64,000 nt of DNA, taken from positions 179,979 through 243,978 of the forward strand of contig CALYLW010000344.1 of assembly GCA_944989445.1 (NCBI GenBank). Direction: 5' to 3'. The notes beneath the pieces are model-generated. The model made no database searches and had not been told where the DNA came from. It saw only the letters and a program-made list of their open reading frames with translations. The translations under genes were made by a program, and so were the position numbers. Source of the DNA: Ampullaceana balthica (taxonomy: Eukaryota; Mollusca; Gastropoda; Lymnaeidae). Shown in pieces: positions 23,287-35,255 of this stretch (position 1 is the stretch's first letter; every line of letters begins with the position of its first letter).

Positions 23287-25175
23287 TACAAAGAAACGTA
23301 CTAGTGGATACAAAGAAACGTACTAGTGGATACAAAGAAACGTACTAGTGGATAAAAACGAAATGTACTAGTGGATACAACGAAACGTACTAGTGGATAC
23401 AACGAAACGTACTAGTGGATACAACACTACGTACTAGTGGATACAACGAATACGTACTAGTGGATACAACACTACGTAATAGTGGATACAACACTACGTA
23501 ATAGTGGATACAACACTACGCAATAGTGGATACAACACTACGCAATAGTGGATACAACACTACGCAATAGTGGATACAACACTACGCAATAGTGGATACA
23601 ACACTACGCAAATAGTGGATACAACACTACGTAATAGTGGATACAACACTACGTAATAGTGGATACAACACTACGTAATAGTGGATACAACACTACGTAA
23701 TAGTGGATACAACACTACGTAATAGTGGATACAACACTACGTAATAGTGGATACAACACTACGTAATAGTGGATACAACACTACGTAATAGTGGATACAA
23801 AGAAACGTACTAGTGGATACAAAGAAACGTACTAGTGGATACAAAGAAACGTACTAGTGGATACAAAGAAACGTACTAGTGGATACAAAGAAACGTACTA
23901 GTGGATACAACGAAACGTACTAGTGGATACAACGAAACGTACTAGTGGATACAACGAAACGTACTAGTGGATACAACGAAACGTAATAGTGGATACAACG
24001 AAACGTACTAGTGGATACAACGAAACGTAATAGTGGATACAACGAAACGTAATAGTGGATACAACGAAACGTAATAGTGGATACAACGAAACGTAATAGT
24101 GAAAGAACACAACGTACTAGTGGATACAACACAACGTAATAGTGGATACAACGAAACGTACTAGTGGATACAACGAAACGTAATAGTGGATACAACGAAA
24201 CGTAATAGTGGATACAACGAAACGTAATAGTGGATACAACGAAACGTAATAGTGGATACAACGAAACGTAATAGTGAATACAAAGAAACGTACTAGTGGA
24301 TACAAAGAAACGTACTAGTGGATACAAAGAAACGTACTAGTGGATACAAAGAAACGTACTAGTGGATACAACACAACGTAATAGTGGATACAACACAACG
24401 TAATAGTGGATACAACACAACGTAATAGTGTATACAACACAACGCTAAATTTGTGTATACAAAATAAAGTAATAGTGGATGCAAAATAAAGTAATAGTGG
24501 ATGCAACACAACGTAATAGTGGATGCAACACAACGTAATAGTGTATGCAACACAACGTAATAGTGTATGCAACACAACGTAATAGTGTATGCAACACAAC
24601 GTAATAGTGTATGCAACACAACGTAATAGTGTATGCAACACCACGTAATAGTGTATGCAACACCACGTACTAGTGGATGCAACACAACGCAATAGTGGAT
24701 GCAACACAACGCAATAGTGGATGCAACACAACGCAATAGTGGATGCAACACAACGCAATAGTGGATGCAACACAACGCAATAGTGTATGCAACACAACGC
24801 AATAGTGTATGCAACACAACGCAATAGTGTATGCAACACCACGCAATAGTGTATGCAACACCACGCAATAATGTATGCAACACCACGCAATAGTGTATGC
24901 AACACAACGCAATAGTGGATGCAACACAACGCAATAGTGGATGCAACACAACGCAATAGTGGATGCAACACAACTCAATAGTGGATGCAACACAACGCAA
25001 TAGTGGATGCAACACAACGCAATAGTGGATGCAACACAACGCAATAGTGGATGCAACACAACGTAATAGTGGATGCAAAACAACGTAATAGTGGATGCAA
25101 CACAACGTAATAGTGGATGCAACACAACGCAATAGTGGATGCAACACAACGTAATAGTGGATGCAACACAACGTA
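23287..25175. repeat. Satellite internal duplication, copy 1
   Basis: The same order of variant blocks and the same private mutations appear about 2.9 kb later. Examples are GTGAAAGAACACAACG (24100 and 27050), AACGCTAAATTTGTGTAT (about 24441 and 27370), CAATAATGTATGC (24867 and 27750) and AACTCAATAGTGG (24972 and 27856). Offsets run from about 2950 down to about 2884, i.e. differing by whole 22-bp units. Confidence 0.85.
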
Positions 25176-26189
25176 ATAGTGTATACAACACTACGTAATA
25201 GTGTATACAACACTACGTAATAGTGTATACATCACTACGTAATAGTGGATACAACACTACGTAATAGTGGATACAACACAACGTAATAGTGGATACAACA
25301 CAACGTAATAGTGGATACAACACCACGTAATAGTGGATACAACACCACGTAATAGTGGATACAACACAACGTAATAGTGTATACAACACTACGTAATAGT
25401 GGATACAACACTACGTAATAGTGTATACAACACTACGTAATAGTGTATACAACACTACGTAATAGTGTATACAACACTACGTAATAGTGTATACAACACT
25501 ACGTAATAGTGGATACAACACTACGTAATAGTGGATACAACACTACGTAATAGTGGATACAACACTACGTAATAGTGGATACAACACTACGTAATAGTGG
25601 ATACAACACTACGTAATAGTGGATACAACACTACGTAATAGTGGATACAACACTACGTAATAGTGTATACAACACTACGTAATAGTGTATACAACACTAC
25701 GTAATAGTGGATACAACACTACGTAATAGTGGATACAACACTACGTAATAGTGGATACAACACTACGTAATAGTGGATACAACACTACGTAATAGTGGAT
25801 ACAACACTACGTAATAGTGGATACAACACTACGTAATAGTGGATACAACACAACGTAATAGTGGATACAACACTACGTAATAGTGGATACAACACTACGT
25901 AATAGTGGATACAACACTACGTAATAGTGGATACAACACTACGTAATAGTGGATACAACACTACGTAATAGTGGATACAACACTACGTAATAGTGGATAC
26001 AACACTACGTAATAGTGGATACAACACTACGCAATAGCAGATACAACACTACGCAATGGCGGATACAACACTACGCAATAGTGGATACAACACTACGTAA
26101 TAGTGGATACAACACTACGTAATAGTGGATACAACACTTCGTAATAGTGGATACAACACTACGTAATAGTGGATACAACACTACGTAAT

Positions 26190-28060
26190 AGTGGATACAA
26201 AGAAACGTACTAGTGGATACAAAGAAACGTACTAGTGGATACAAAGAAACGTACTAGTGGATACAAAGAAACGTACTAGTGGATACAACGAAACGTACTA
26301 GTGGATACAACGAAACGTACTAGTGGATACAACGAAACGTACTAGTGGATACAACGAAACGTACTAGTGGATACAACACTACGTAATAGTGGATACAACA
26401 CTACGTAATAGTGGATACAACACTACGCAATAGTGGATACAACACTACGCAATAGTGGATACAACACTACGCAATAGTGGATACAACACTACGCAATAGT
26501 GGATACAACACTACGCAATAGTGGATACAACACTACGTAATAGTGGATACAACACTACGTAATAGTGGATACAACACTACGTAATAGTGGATACAACACT
26601 ACGTAATAGTGGATACAACACTACGTAATAGTGGATACAACACTACGTAATAGTGGATACAACACTACGTAATAGTGGATACAAAGAAACGTACTAGTGG
26701 ATACAAAGAAACGTACTAGTGGATACAAAGAAACGTACTAGTGGATACAAAGAAACGTACTAGTGGATACAAAGAAACGTACTAGTGGATACAAAGAAAC
26801 GTACTAGTGGATACAAAGAAACGTACTAGTGGATACAACGAAACGTACTAGTGGATACAACGAAACGTACTAGTGGATACAACGAAACGTACTAGTGGAT
26901 ACAACGAAACGTAATAGTGGATACAACGAAACGTACTAGTGGATACAACGAAACGTACTAGTGGATACAACGAAACGTAATAGTGGATACAACGAAACGT
27001 AATAGTGGATACAACGAAACGTAATAGTGGATACAACGAAACGTACTAGTGAAAGAACACAACGTACTAGTGGATACAACACAACGTAATAGTGGATACA
27101 ACGAAACGTACTAGTGGATACAACGAAACGTAATAGTGGATACAACGAAACGTAATAGTGGATACAACGAAACGTAATAGTGGATACAACGAAACGTAAT
27201 AGTGGATACAACGAAACGTAATAGTGAATACAAAGAAACGTACTAGTGGATACAAAGAAACGTACTAGTGGATACAAAGAAACGTACTAGTGGATACAAC
27301 ACAACGTAATAGTGGATACAACACAACGTAATAGTGGATACAACACAACGTAATAGTGTATACAACACAACGCTAAATTTGTGTATACAAAATAAAGTAA
27401 TAGTGGATGCAAATTAAAGTAATAGTGGATGCAACACAACGTAATAGTGTATGCAACACAACGTAATAGTGTATGCAACACAACGTAATAGTGTATGCAA
27501 CACAACGTAATAGTGTATGCAACACCACGTAATAGTGTATGCAACACCACGTACTAGTAGATGCAACACAACGCAATAGTGGATGCAACACAACGCAATA
27601 GTGGATGCAACACAACGCAATAGTGGATGCAACACAACGCAATAGTGGATGCAACACAACGCAATAGTGGATGCAACACAACGCAATAGTGGATGCAACA
27701 CAACGCAATAGTGTATGCAACACCACGCAATAGTGTATGCAACACCACGCAATAATGTATGCAACACCACGCAATAGTGTATGCAACACAACGCAATAGT
27801 GGATGCAACACAACGCAATAGTGGATGCAACACAACGCAATAGTGGATGCAACACAACTCAATAGTGGATGCAACACAACGCAATAGTGGATGCAACACA
27901 ACGCAATAGTGGATGCAACACAACGCAATAGTGGATGCAACACAACGTAATAGTGGATGCAAAACAACGTAATAGTGGATGCAACACAACGTAATAGTGG
28001 ATGCAACACAACGCAATAGTGGATGCAACACAACGTAATAGTGGATGCAACACAACGTAA
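26190..28060. repeat. Satellite internal duplication, copy 2
   Basis: Partner of 23287-25175. It carries the same rare variants in the same order but is slightly shorter, consistent with loss of a few whole units after duplication. Confidence 0.85.
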
Positions 28061-28761
28061 TAGTGGATGCAACACAACGTAATAGTGGATGCAACACAAC
28101 GTAATAGTGGATGCAACACAACGTAATAGTGGATGCAACACAACGTAATAGTGGATGCAACACAACGTAATAGTGGATGCAACACAAGGTAATAGTGGAT
28201 GCAACACAAGGTAATAGTGGATGCAACACAAGGTAATAGTGGATGCAACACAAGGTAATAGTGGATGCAACACAAGGTAATAGTGGATGCAACACAAGGT
28301 AATAGTGGATGCAACACAAGGTAATAGTGGATGCAACACAAGGTAATAGTGGATGCAACACAAGGTAATAGTGGATGCAACACAAGGTAATAGTGGATGC
28401 AACACAAGGTAATAGTGGATGCAACACAAGGTAATAGTGGATGCAACACAAGGTAATAGTGTATACAACACAACGTAATAGTGTATACAACACAACGTAA
28501 TAGTGTATACAACACAAGGTAATATTGTATACAACACCACGTAATAGCGTATACAACACCACGTAATAGTGTATACAACACCACGTAATAGTGTATACAA
28601 CACCACGTAATAGTGTATACAACACTACGTAATAGTGTATACAACACAACGTAATAGTGTATACAACATAACGTAATAGTGTATACAACACATCGTAATA
28701 GTGTATACAACACTACATGTTCCAGGCGTACAAGCGGAATGTAAATTTTTTCTTTAACTTG

Positions 28762-28842
28762 AAAATAACTTACACCAACGTTTGGTCTGTATAACTTACA
28801 CCAACGTTTGGTCTGTATAACTTACACCAACGTTTGGTCTGT
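28762..28842. repeat. 26-bp repeat, three copies
   Basis: Three units with TAACTTACACCAACGTTTGG right after the satellite's right edge. Confidence 0.9.
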
Positions 28843-29074
28843 CCTTTCAAATAAATTAGCATCGGAGAATAAGACAATAACACCCAGAAAATTTTCTTTG
28901 GTGTGGAGGGAAAGTTATTTCCCTTTTATTTACTATTTCCACTGCCCGGCCCGTACATCTAATGTCTTGCACTTGAATCTTCGATTGAATTCACATTCGA
29001 AGCTGATTCGCCATGTGCAATTTTTTCCAAGTTATTGAAAAATTAAAAACTAACCTCTACTCCCATATCTCTTA

Positions 29075-29157
29075 TCATATACCACCATCTGTCTTATTAT
29101 TATATACCGCCATCTGTCTTATTATTATATACCGCCATCTGTCTTATTATTATATAC
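29075..29157. repeat. Unit of about 25 bp, three to four copies
   Basis: Units with CCATCTGTCTTATTATTATA. Confidence 0.85.
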
Positions 29158-30146
29158 TAGGTTCGTTCGTTCGTCCGTCGATACGACGAGGACCACTCTA
29201 GTCATCCGAGGATGGATGACAAAAGTGACTTGCGCGGTGACTTGGATTTAAGTGAGAAGGAGTTGCGCAGTTCGTCGATCTCACTCTCTCGCCCGAGGTC
29301 ATCTTATCCAGCGGCAGGACTAAGTCGAGACGGCTGGTGATGGAGACGGGTGCAGTGGATGGCCATGACGTCCTGTGTGTCTTGTCATGCCCTTAGCGTT
29401 CCACAACGCTTTGCTGAGATTCGCCTTTTTGACCGTTGACCAACTAGTGGTTCCTCCGCTCTGTCCACCGAATCCAGTCTTCACGTGCATAGATAGACAT
29501 ATCTAGATCACCGAGGGTTTGAGACCCGTCAGCTACCCTCACCAGGTTTAGCCAGCCATTCAAAGCCGTTGCCCGGGGTGTGGCCACTGCGCACGTTGCA
29601 GTTTCTATGAGCCACTGGTGATAGCTGTTTATATACTATACCACCATCAACAAGGCGCTCACTAAAATTGTCATAGTGAAAGTAACTGTTGATAATATCC
29701 AGCTCGAAAAAAATATTTCGACCATTCGTACACCGGCGTACGCAATACATGTAGTGTACAGGCTTGTAATGATGTTACAACAAGACGATATTACAGTATA
29801 CACACTATCTTTTCTTTACTTGGGACAAATATATTTACAAAACACGAATGCCGACAGGCGCCTCTGTACTCGGTGCAGGAAAAACATTGAGCAATCGATC
29901 CGGGCCTCTTAAAATGCAATTTTTAAAACAATAAAAAGCAAGAGTGCTCCCCCCAGTGCTCCCTCCAATACTCCGTAGATTTTGAGAACCACTTTCTAGC
30001 ACACACTGGCCTACCTGGGGGTCGGTGAATCACTTCCGGAGCTATGGAAATTTAAATTGCCCCAGCTTTACCTATTTTTACCTTGACCCTTTACCCCGGG
30101 GTGTCAACTCCACCGATAGTCGTCGTTGTACAAACGCCATTCAGTC
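29158..30146. other. Unclassified, possibly a dispersed element at 29160-29560
   Basis: 29160-29500 is GC-richer than its flanks, starting GTTCGTTCGTTCGTCCGTCG, and has the look of an inserted element. No inverted ends, tRNA boxes or TSD could be placed. GATTTTGAGAACCACTTTCT at about 29976-29995 resembles a hAT terminus in isolation. No gene seen. Confidence 0.35.
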
Positions 30147-30280
30147 CGTCTGGACAGATAAGACACTCCGCGGTAACCCTGTTACTCCACTGTCCGTCTT
30201 GACAGTTAAGACATTCCGCGTTACCTCTGTTACTGCACTGTCCGCCTAGACAGGCAAGACACTCCGCGTTACATCTGTTA
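30147..30280. repeat. Three copies of a unit of about 48 bp
   Basis: Units carry GTCCGTCTTGACAG, AAGACA(T/C)TCCGCG and CTGTTACT with a few changes. Confidence 0.85.
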
Positions 30281-30773
30281 CTCCTCTTGATACGCCTTTC
30301 CTATCTTACACCCCTGTACCTTTAAAACACCGCTGCACATTTGTCATGCCGTGCTCTAGTTTCCACGCACGGCAAATACTCTCCATTGATAACAGAGCTA
30401 TGTTGACATTCTTTGCCCGAGGTTCTAAACATGTCCTCAGTCGTCCCTCTCACGTCTGCTTAAACCGACACCTTCTCTTTAGCAAAGAAGCGGTGATCAA
30501 ATTACTGTAAGCAGCGGGTAGCCAACGTATTGAATTCTGGTGCACTTGACAAACAACCTTAATAGTATTAGACTTTAGAGTTTAGGGGGGTCGCGACTAG
30601 GGCTGTCAATATTGTTGAAAAATGCTGCCAGGGTACCCGTCCAAATTTCGAATGGGTACCCGGGTTACCCGTTCGAAACATCACATAATTTTCCCGTCAT
30701 GACCGCTATACAATGCTACCTAGCCACCTTCCATGCACCTCATTTCACACAGTAGCCACACGGCCGACGTCTT

Positions 30774-31174
30774 AGGGGCCGTATATAAATGACGTCTCGC
30801 GATTTTGGCCTTTTTTACCCCCCCCCTTTTTCGTCACAAAAACTTAGACCCCCCTCCAATGTGACGTTACAAAGTTTTGCGCCCCCCCCCCATTAAAGCC
30901 GTACATCCTTTTTGAAAATCAGCATGTGTCAAATAACTTTATTGTCATTTAAGTTTGTATTTAATGTGAAGTTGAACTCTAAAATCGATACACGCGTAAA
31001 TCCAAATAAAATGTCATTAAATAAATTATAAACAATCAAATATTTAAGTGGAACTTTTATTTAAAGTTGTGCGTTTTGATGTGACATCACATTTCTTAAA
31101 CACATCACTCCGCCTCGTCACAAATGTTTGATCTCCTCCTACCTAGATGCGTAACGTCATTTATGAACAGCCCT
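30774..31174. mobile_element. GGGGCCGT-family MITE, nested copy
   Basis: The left end is AGGGGCCGTATATAAATGAC and the right end GTAACGTCATTTATGAACAG plus CCCT, which are inverted to each other. C-rich runs with GTCACAAAA words lie inside, as in the copy at 55105-55325 (there as G-runs). Confidence 0.7.
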
Positions 31175-31299
31175 TTACCCATCTTACACTGTTAGTGTTA
31201 GTGACTAATTTATTGACTTTAAAAACTGACAAATTTTGGTGTGTTATTAAAATAAGTTTTTGGGCAAGGCACACGTGGTAATGAACACACGAAACACAA

Positions 31300-31712
31300 T
31301 CGAATGGAGGGAGGAGAGGAGGGGGTAAATGAACAACATCGACTAGATGATAGAAGAACCAAGAGTAAAGTACTCATCATACATAAAGCAAATAGATCTA
31401 ATTCTAATTTAGAAATACAACACAAAGATAACTTAATACAACCCTCAGATAGACATAAGGATAAAAACACCCTTCCTTATTCAGTATGTAAGAACAAACA
31501 CATACAAATTTTCGTTCTTCCCGTCCGGAATTCGGGAGTGGAATGGGTTGCCTGAAGAAACCAGGAAAACCAACACTTTATCAGCATTTAAATCTCTATT
31601 AAAAATGCAGGACTAGACACAAACCATAGATAAGCGTAGGCCGCAATAATCTTCTGTATAGAAGGAGCGTCTGTAAACAGATAAGATAAGATTTCTGTTT
31701 CATTTTCAGAAA
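31300..31712 (+). mobile_element. Non-LTR retrotransposon (CR1/Jockey-like) 3' end
   Basis: Broken frames encode the usual C-terminal region of such reverse transcriptases in order: an RRTKSKVLIIHKA segment, a QPSDRH segment, a degraded F-x-P-R-T-I-x-W-like region, then NGLPEETRKTNTLSAFKSLL and a stop. The tail CTTCTGTATAGAAGGAGCGT plus GATAAGATAAGA is shared with the SINE at 42113-42400. Only the last 130 or so codons and the tail remain, as expected for 5' truncation. Confidence 0.75.
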
Positions 31713-31949
31713 AAAAAGATGTATCAAAATACATTGTAGTTTGTCGAGACCGTATTTTATTTGCCGCTGACAGACATTTCCCGTTGACACACATCTCTCT
31801 TTAGGTGTATTTCACAGCATAAACGTAAACAAAAATTTTCATTTGATTCCACATTTTCACGGTTACCCGGGCGGAATTTTACTACCCGGGTAATCTCACG
31901 GCAACGGGTACCCGGGTCCCGGGTATCCGTTGACAGGCATAGTCGCGAC

Positions 31950-32322
31950 CCACAGGTTGGAAACCGCTGTATTAGATAATCATTTTAGTTGATTATCTTT
32001 GTTTATGCCACCCACAAAAAAGACATTAAAATTAAAATAATGATGTTTAGGAGAATAAACCATTTAAGAACAAATTAAAAAAAAATTGCAATAGTTTAAT
32101 TACGTCAAAATCATTCTCGCGTTACCTTTCTCAACTATCTTTTGGTGTAAGATCCGTGTTTAATTTGGAGTCTCCCTTTGCATATTATATTGAACACTAG
32201 TGTATTACCCATCAGAAATGACGAACGTTTTCAAAATGGATATATTTCTGTTTTTGACATTGTCCCTTTTACCTGAAAGCCGCATAGTAAATAATCAGAA
32301 AATGTAGAGAGCAAGAGAGAAT
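31950..32322. other. Possible terminus of an older hAT, then AT-rich sequence
   Basis: CCACAGGTTGGAAACCGCTG at 31950-31969, taken with the GTCGCGAC target, reads like the classic right end of a hAT element. TATTAGAT follows at 31970-31977, and TATTAGAC lies at 30566-30573. The host element's left end is not recognisable. The rest is AT-rich with no gene, except GCATATTATATTGAACA at about 32180, a word also found in the AAATCCCTTATAT family. Confidence 0.45.
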
Positions 32323-32731
32323 TAAACAACCCCGTAAAAACATATTTTTTGACTATAAATTATAAATCCCTTATGTATGAGACATAACTAAAAGTATTGA
32401 TTATGTTCAAAAGTGACAAACATTTACAGACTGAAACCAAATTATCTCCCTTGGCTTTGAAACTAGGTCAAAACTCTAGCAGACGACTACTAAACGTTCT
32501 AAATAGCGATTTATATAGATAAACTAAAAATGCATTAATTTAATTACGGTACGTTCGATCGATCTGAAATTTTGATACGATGCATTGTTAGGTGACACGG
32601 GCCCGTGTGCCAAATTTCAGCTCGATGGCTTCACTGGAAGTGGGTCATTTTCGACTTTTATTTTTCCGCGGGCGGACGGGACGAGCCGAGACGACCGACG
32701 AGTCGGCGGTGAAGTTAATATAAGGGATTTA
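32323..32731 (-). mobile_element. AAATCCCTTATAT element, copy C (inverted pair)
   Basis: Reverse-complement orientation: AACAACCCCGTAAAAACA tail, ATAAATCCCTTATGTATGAG, the conserved core (TCGATCGATCTGAAATTTTG ... GTGCCAAATTTCAGCTCGAT) and the end TTAATATAAGGGATTTAA. Confidence 0.75.
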
Positions 32732-33197
32732 ATAAACAACCCCGTAAAAACAAAGTTTTTGACTATAAATCCCTTATATTTGCTTTTAACCCGGGGGGTG
32801 GGAGAGGGGAAAGGTCTTGTCACCGCGTCGGGCGTCGCGGACGGGCACGACGAACGACAGAGAGAGACGGTTCCAAACATTTACATCTCCCCTGCCGCTA
32901 AATATAGGTGCTAGGTCAACACTCTAGCAGACGACGAATTTTGTTTTTCTAACTAGTGATTTATATAGATAAACTAAAGATGCATTAATTTAATTACGGT
33001 ACGTTCGATCGATCTGAAATTTTGATACGATGCATTGTTAGGTGAGACGGGTCCGTGTGCCAAATTTCAGCTCGATGGCTTTACTGGAAGTGGGTCATTT
33101 TCGACTTTTGTTTTTCCGAGGTCGAGGGACGAACGAACGAAGGAGCGAACGACGGGACGACGAATGAGACGGCGGTGAAGTTAATATAAGGGATTTA
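32732..33197 (-). mobile_element. AAATCCCTTATAT element, copy D (inverted pair)
   Basis: It follows C head-to-tail, opening with AACAACCCCGTAAAAACAAA and closing with TTAATATAAGGGATTTAA. The core is the same as in C. The GC-rich middle differs. Confidence 0.75.
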
Positions 33198-34933
33198 AAA
33201 ATTAAATCTCTTTTCCATATTGAACACTTTTATTCGGACCTTTGTAAATAGCGTTTTTTCTGTTTTTTTCTTCTTTTTTTTCAGTATTTTTTTCAAGGCT
33301 ATTTTATTTTCTAAAATCTAGCGTTATGAACGGACATAGAGTATATATTTTGATTATATATACGAATATATATGTTATGAGAAAACCTCCAAGCTTAGGC
33401 TTCGCGTTATATAAGTTTGCATGAATAATAATGATATAATCAGGATAATAGTAAATGCATAGTGAATTACACACAGCATAAGGTGATACTACAGCAAAGA
33501 AGTTTGAAGTTCGAAGTATTAACAAATATTGCTGAGGAGTCAGCCGGACGTTAACTTGCGGCATTGAATAGTGTGCACCAATTATGAGTGCACCAATAAT
33601 ACAGCACAGTTCGTTAAAAATAAATTATGTAACTGTAATGTGATACACATCATGCACATCTGTGATTTGAAGGAGTTTAAGCTTCATTGATGATTATGAC
33701 TTGTCAGTTTATTCGCCCATTTGTCCATACATTATTACCACAACATTACCAAAACATGTAAAAAATAAAATGTAATTTTTACACATGTTAATAACAAAGA
33801 ACTATTCATTTTGCATGAAACGTAGTAAGCAAAGTTTGTCACGGGATAACAGAAAAGATTAAATTATCAACTGTTAATCATATTTACAATTTAATATAAA
33901 CGTGTTAGTAATTCACATAAACGTTTTTATTATTGTCAAGTCAGCACCTTTTCAAGATCTATTATGACTTGTCAGTTTATGCGCCCATTGGTCCATACAT
34001 TATTACCTTTACATTATCAAAAACATGGACATAAAAAATTGTAACTATTTACAAATATGAATAACAACGAACTATTTATTTTGCATGAAACCTTTGAAGT
34101 AAAGTTAATCACTGGATAAAAGAAAATATTAAAGCATCAACAGGTAATCGTATATTAAATGTAATATACACGTTTTAGGAATTCTAATAAACGTTTTCAT
34201 TATTGTCAAGTCAGCACACCTTCCAGTTCTATATTAAAAGCAAATATTTTTGATTCCAAATTAGCCTAAGACGCATTAAAATATTACATGTAAATAACAA
34301 TAAATAAAAAAACTATTGTGGGGAGGAGTCCGATTTTTAAATATATTATTTTTTTAAACATACAAATATGCAATCTCAAAGTGTATAAAAGAAAAACAAA
34401 CGCTAAACTGAAGCATAAGTTGGCAAATTTCATTTGCAGTAATAAATAATGGCTTTGTAGTTCAAAACGCATCGAAACTTGACAACCAAACGACAACGAA
34501 TTGTAAATTTCATAAACCGAAAAACGAATGCTATATATTAATATAGAAAATTAAATTTATAATTACGTACGTAATATTGACATGGACACATACACAAAAA
34601 CGGACATTTAATACAAAAAATAATAATAATATTAATCACATCAAATAAAACATGGTTCTTTTTACTTCGTTCCCTTCACACATTAATAAAAGCTCAAATA
34701 ATGACATCGCGTCACAATATTTTATGGCGAGAAACACATTTTGTTCATCTCGAAAGCAACAATTTTACTTCTATATATATTTTTTTATCGGGAGTTACCT
34801 CGCATAGCGTCACGGACAGACATGACAGACGTGACAGAGATTGCAAATTATATACATTGATACTTTTATAATATTTTCCATATCTGTAAGATTTATGCTA
34901 GTCTTCGCGTGGTGCGTATTATATTGAGACATA
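33198..34933. other. AT-rich region with a tandem duplication of about 275 bp
   Basis: Two copies at about 33688-33962 and 33963-34240 share TTATGACTTGTCAGTTTAT, GTCCATACATTATTACC, ATTTTGCATGAAAC and TATTGTCAAGTCAGCAC in order. No gene seen. (TA)-rich tracts occur around 33345 and 34770. Confidence 0.7.
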
Positions 34934-35010
34934 ATCATTACTTTTAGTTATGTCTCATATATAGGGATTTATGGTCAAAAACTTTGGTTTTTACGGGGGT
35001 TGTTTAATTT
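34934..35010 (+). mobile_element. AAATCCCTTATAT element, 3' tail fragment (copy E)
   Basis: Only the end remains: TTAGTTATGTCTCATATATA, GGGATTTATGGTCAAAAACT and a TTTACGGGGGTTGTTT tail. GTGCGTATTATATTGAGAC just upstream is an internal word of copy F. Confidence 0.7.
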
Positions 35011-35015
35011 CCATT

Positions 35016-35255
35016 ACAGTAGTAGGCCTATTAGTATCGGAAGAAATTATATGCAATATGGAGTTTGAAGTTTTGGCAATAGAAAAGTTCACATATTTTA
35101 GGATAGTTCCTTTATTTATTTTATTAAATTCTTATTTGGTTCTTATTTTGTTTTAATTAACGGCGAGGACTTTGCCGCCCGTAACAAAGTGCCTCAAGGG
35201 GCATTAGCCCCCTCGCCCCCCACCCCCTCGCTTCGCTTCTGCCCCTGAAGCATAG
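35016..35255 (+). mobile_element. hAT right-end fragment related to 53040-53291
   Basis: Shares TTCACATATTTTAGGATAG, TTAATTAACG, TTTGCCGCCC and TAACAAAGTGCC in order with the right end of the element at 51702-53291. A matching left end was not found nearby. Confidence 0.6.

Larger units (their letters stand above)
20030..28716. repeat. 22-bp satellite array, about 8.7 kb (about 395 units)
   Basis: The array is continuous with unit core CACTACGTAATAGTG plus GATACAA. Blocks of variants follow one another. CACTACG and CACAACG forms interleave at 20.0-22.4 kb, and nearly pure CACTACG follows at 22.4-23.3 kb. AAGAAACGTACTAG and ACGAAACGTA(C/A)TAG blocks occur at 23.3-24.4 and 26.2-27.3 kb. ATGCAACACAACG(C/T)AATAG occurs at 24.5-25.2 and 27.4-28.2 kb, and an ACAAGGTAATAG block at 28.2-28.45 kb. 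The minus strand lacks stops in the unit, so frames of up to 425 codons arise. These are not genes. Confidence 0.97.
30598..31941. mobile_element. hAT element, 1344 bp, with nested insertions, TSD GTCGCGAC
   Basis: The ends are TAGGGCTGTCAA and TTGACAGGCATA (reverse complement TATGCCTGTCAA). Perfect 8-bp TSDs GTCGCGAC lie at 30590-30597 and 31942-31949. GGTACCCG(G)-rich subterminal stretches occur on both sides. It contains a GGGGCCGT MITE (30774-31174) and a LINE 3' end (31300-31712). The rightmost part (about 31715-31870, minus strand) matches the relic at 61205-61520. A minus-strand peptide there (RSRQTTMYFDT) recalls the linker after a BED zinc finger in hAT transposases, which is a tentative reading. 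Confidence 0.85.

Noticed and set aside
27414..28691. 425-codon minus-strand open frame and its neighbours across 20-28.7 kb
   Set aside because: The 22-bp unit has no stop on the minus strand, so all three frames stay open. The peptide is a 22-residue periodic read-through with no non-repeat part.
20030..28716. CRISPR-like array
   Set aside because: Units are contiguous with no unique spacers, and the context is an animal genome.
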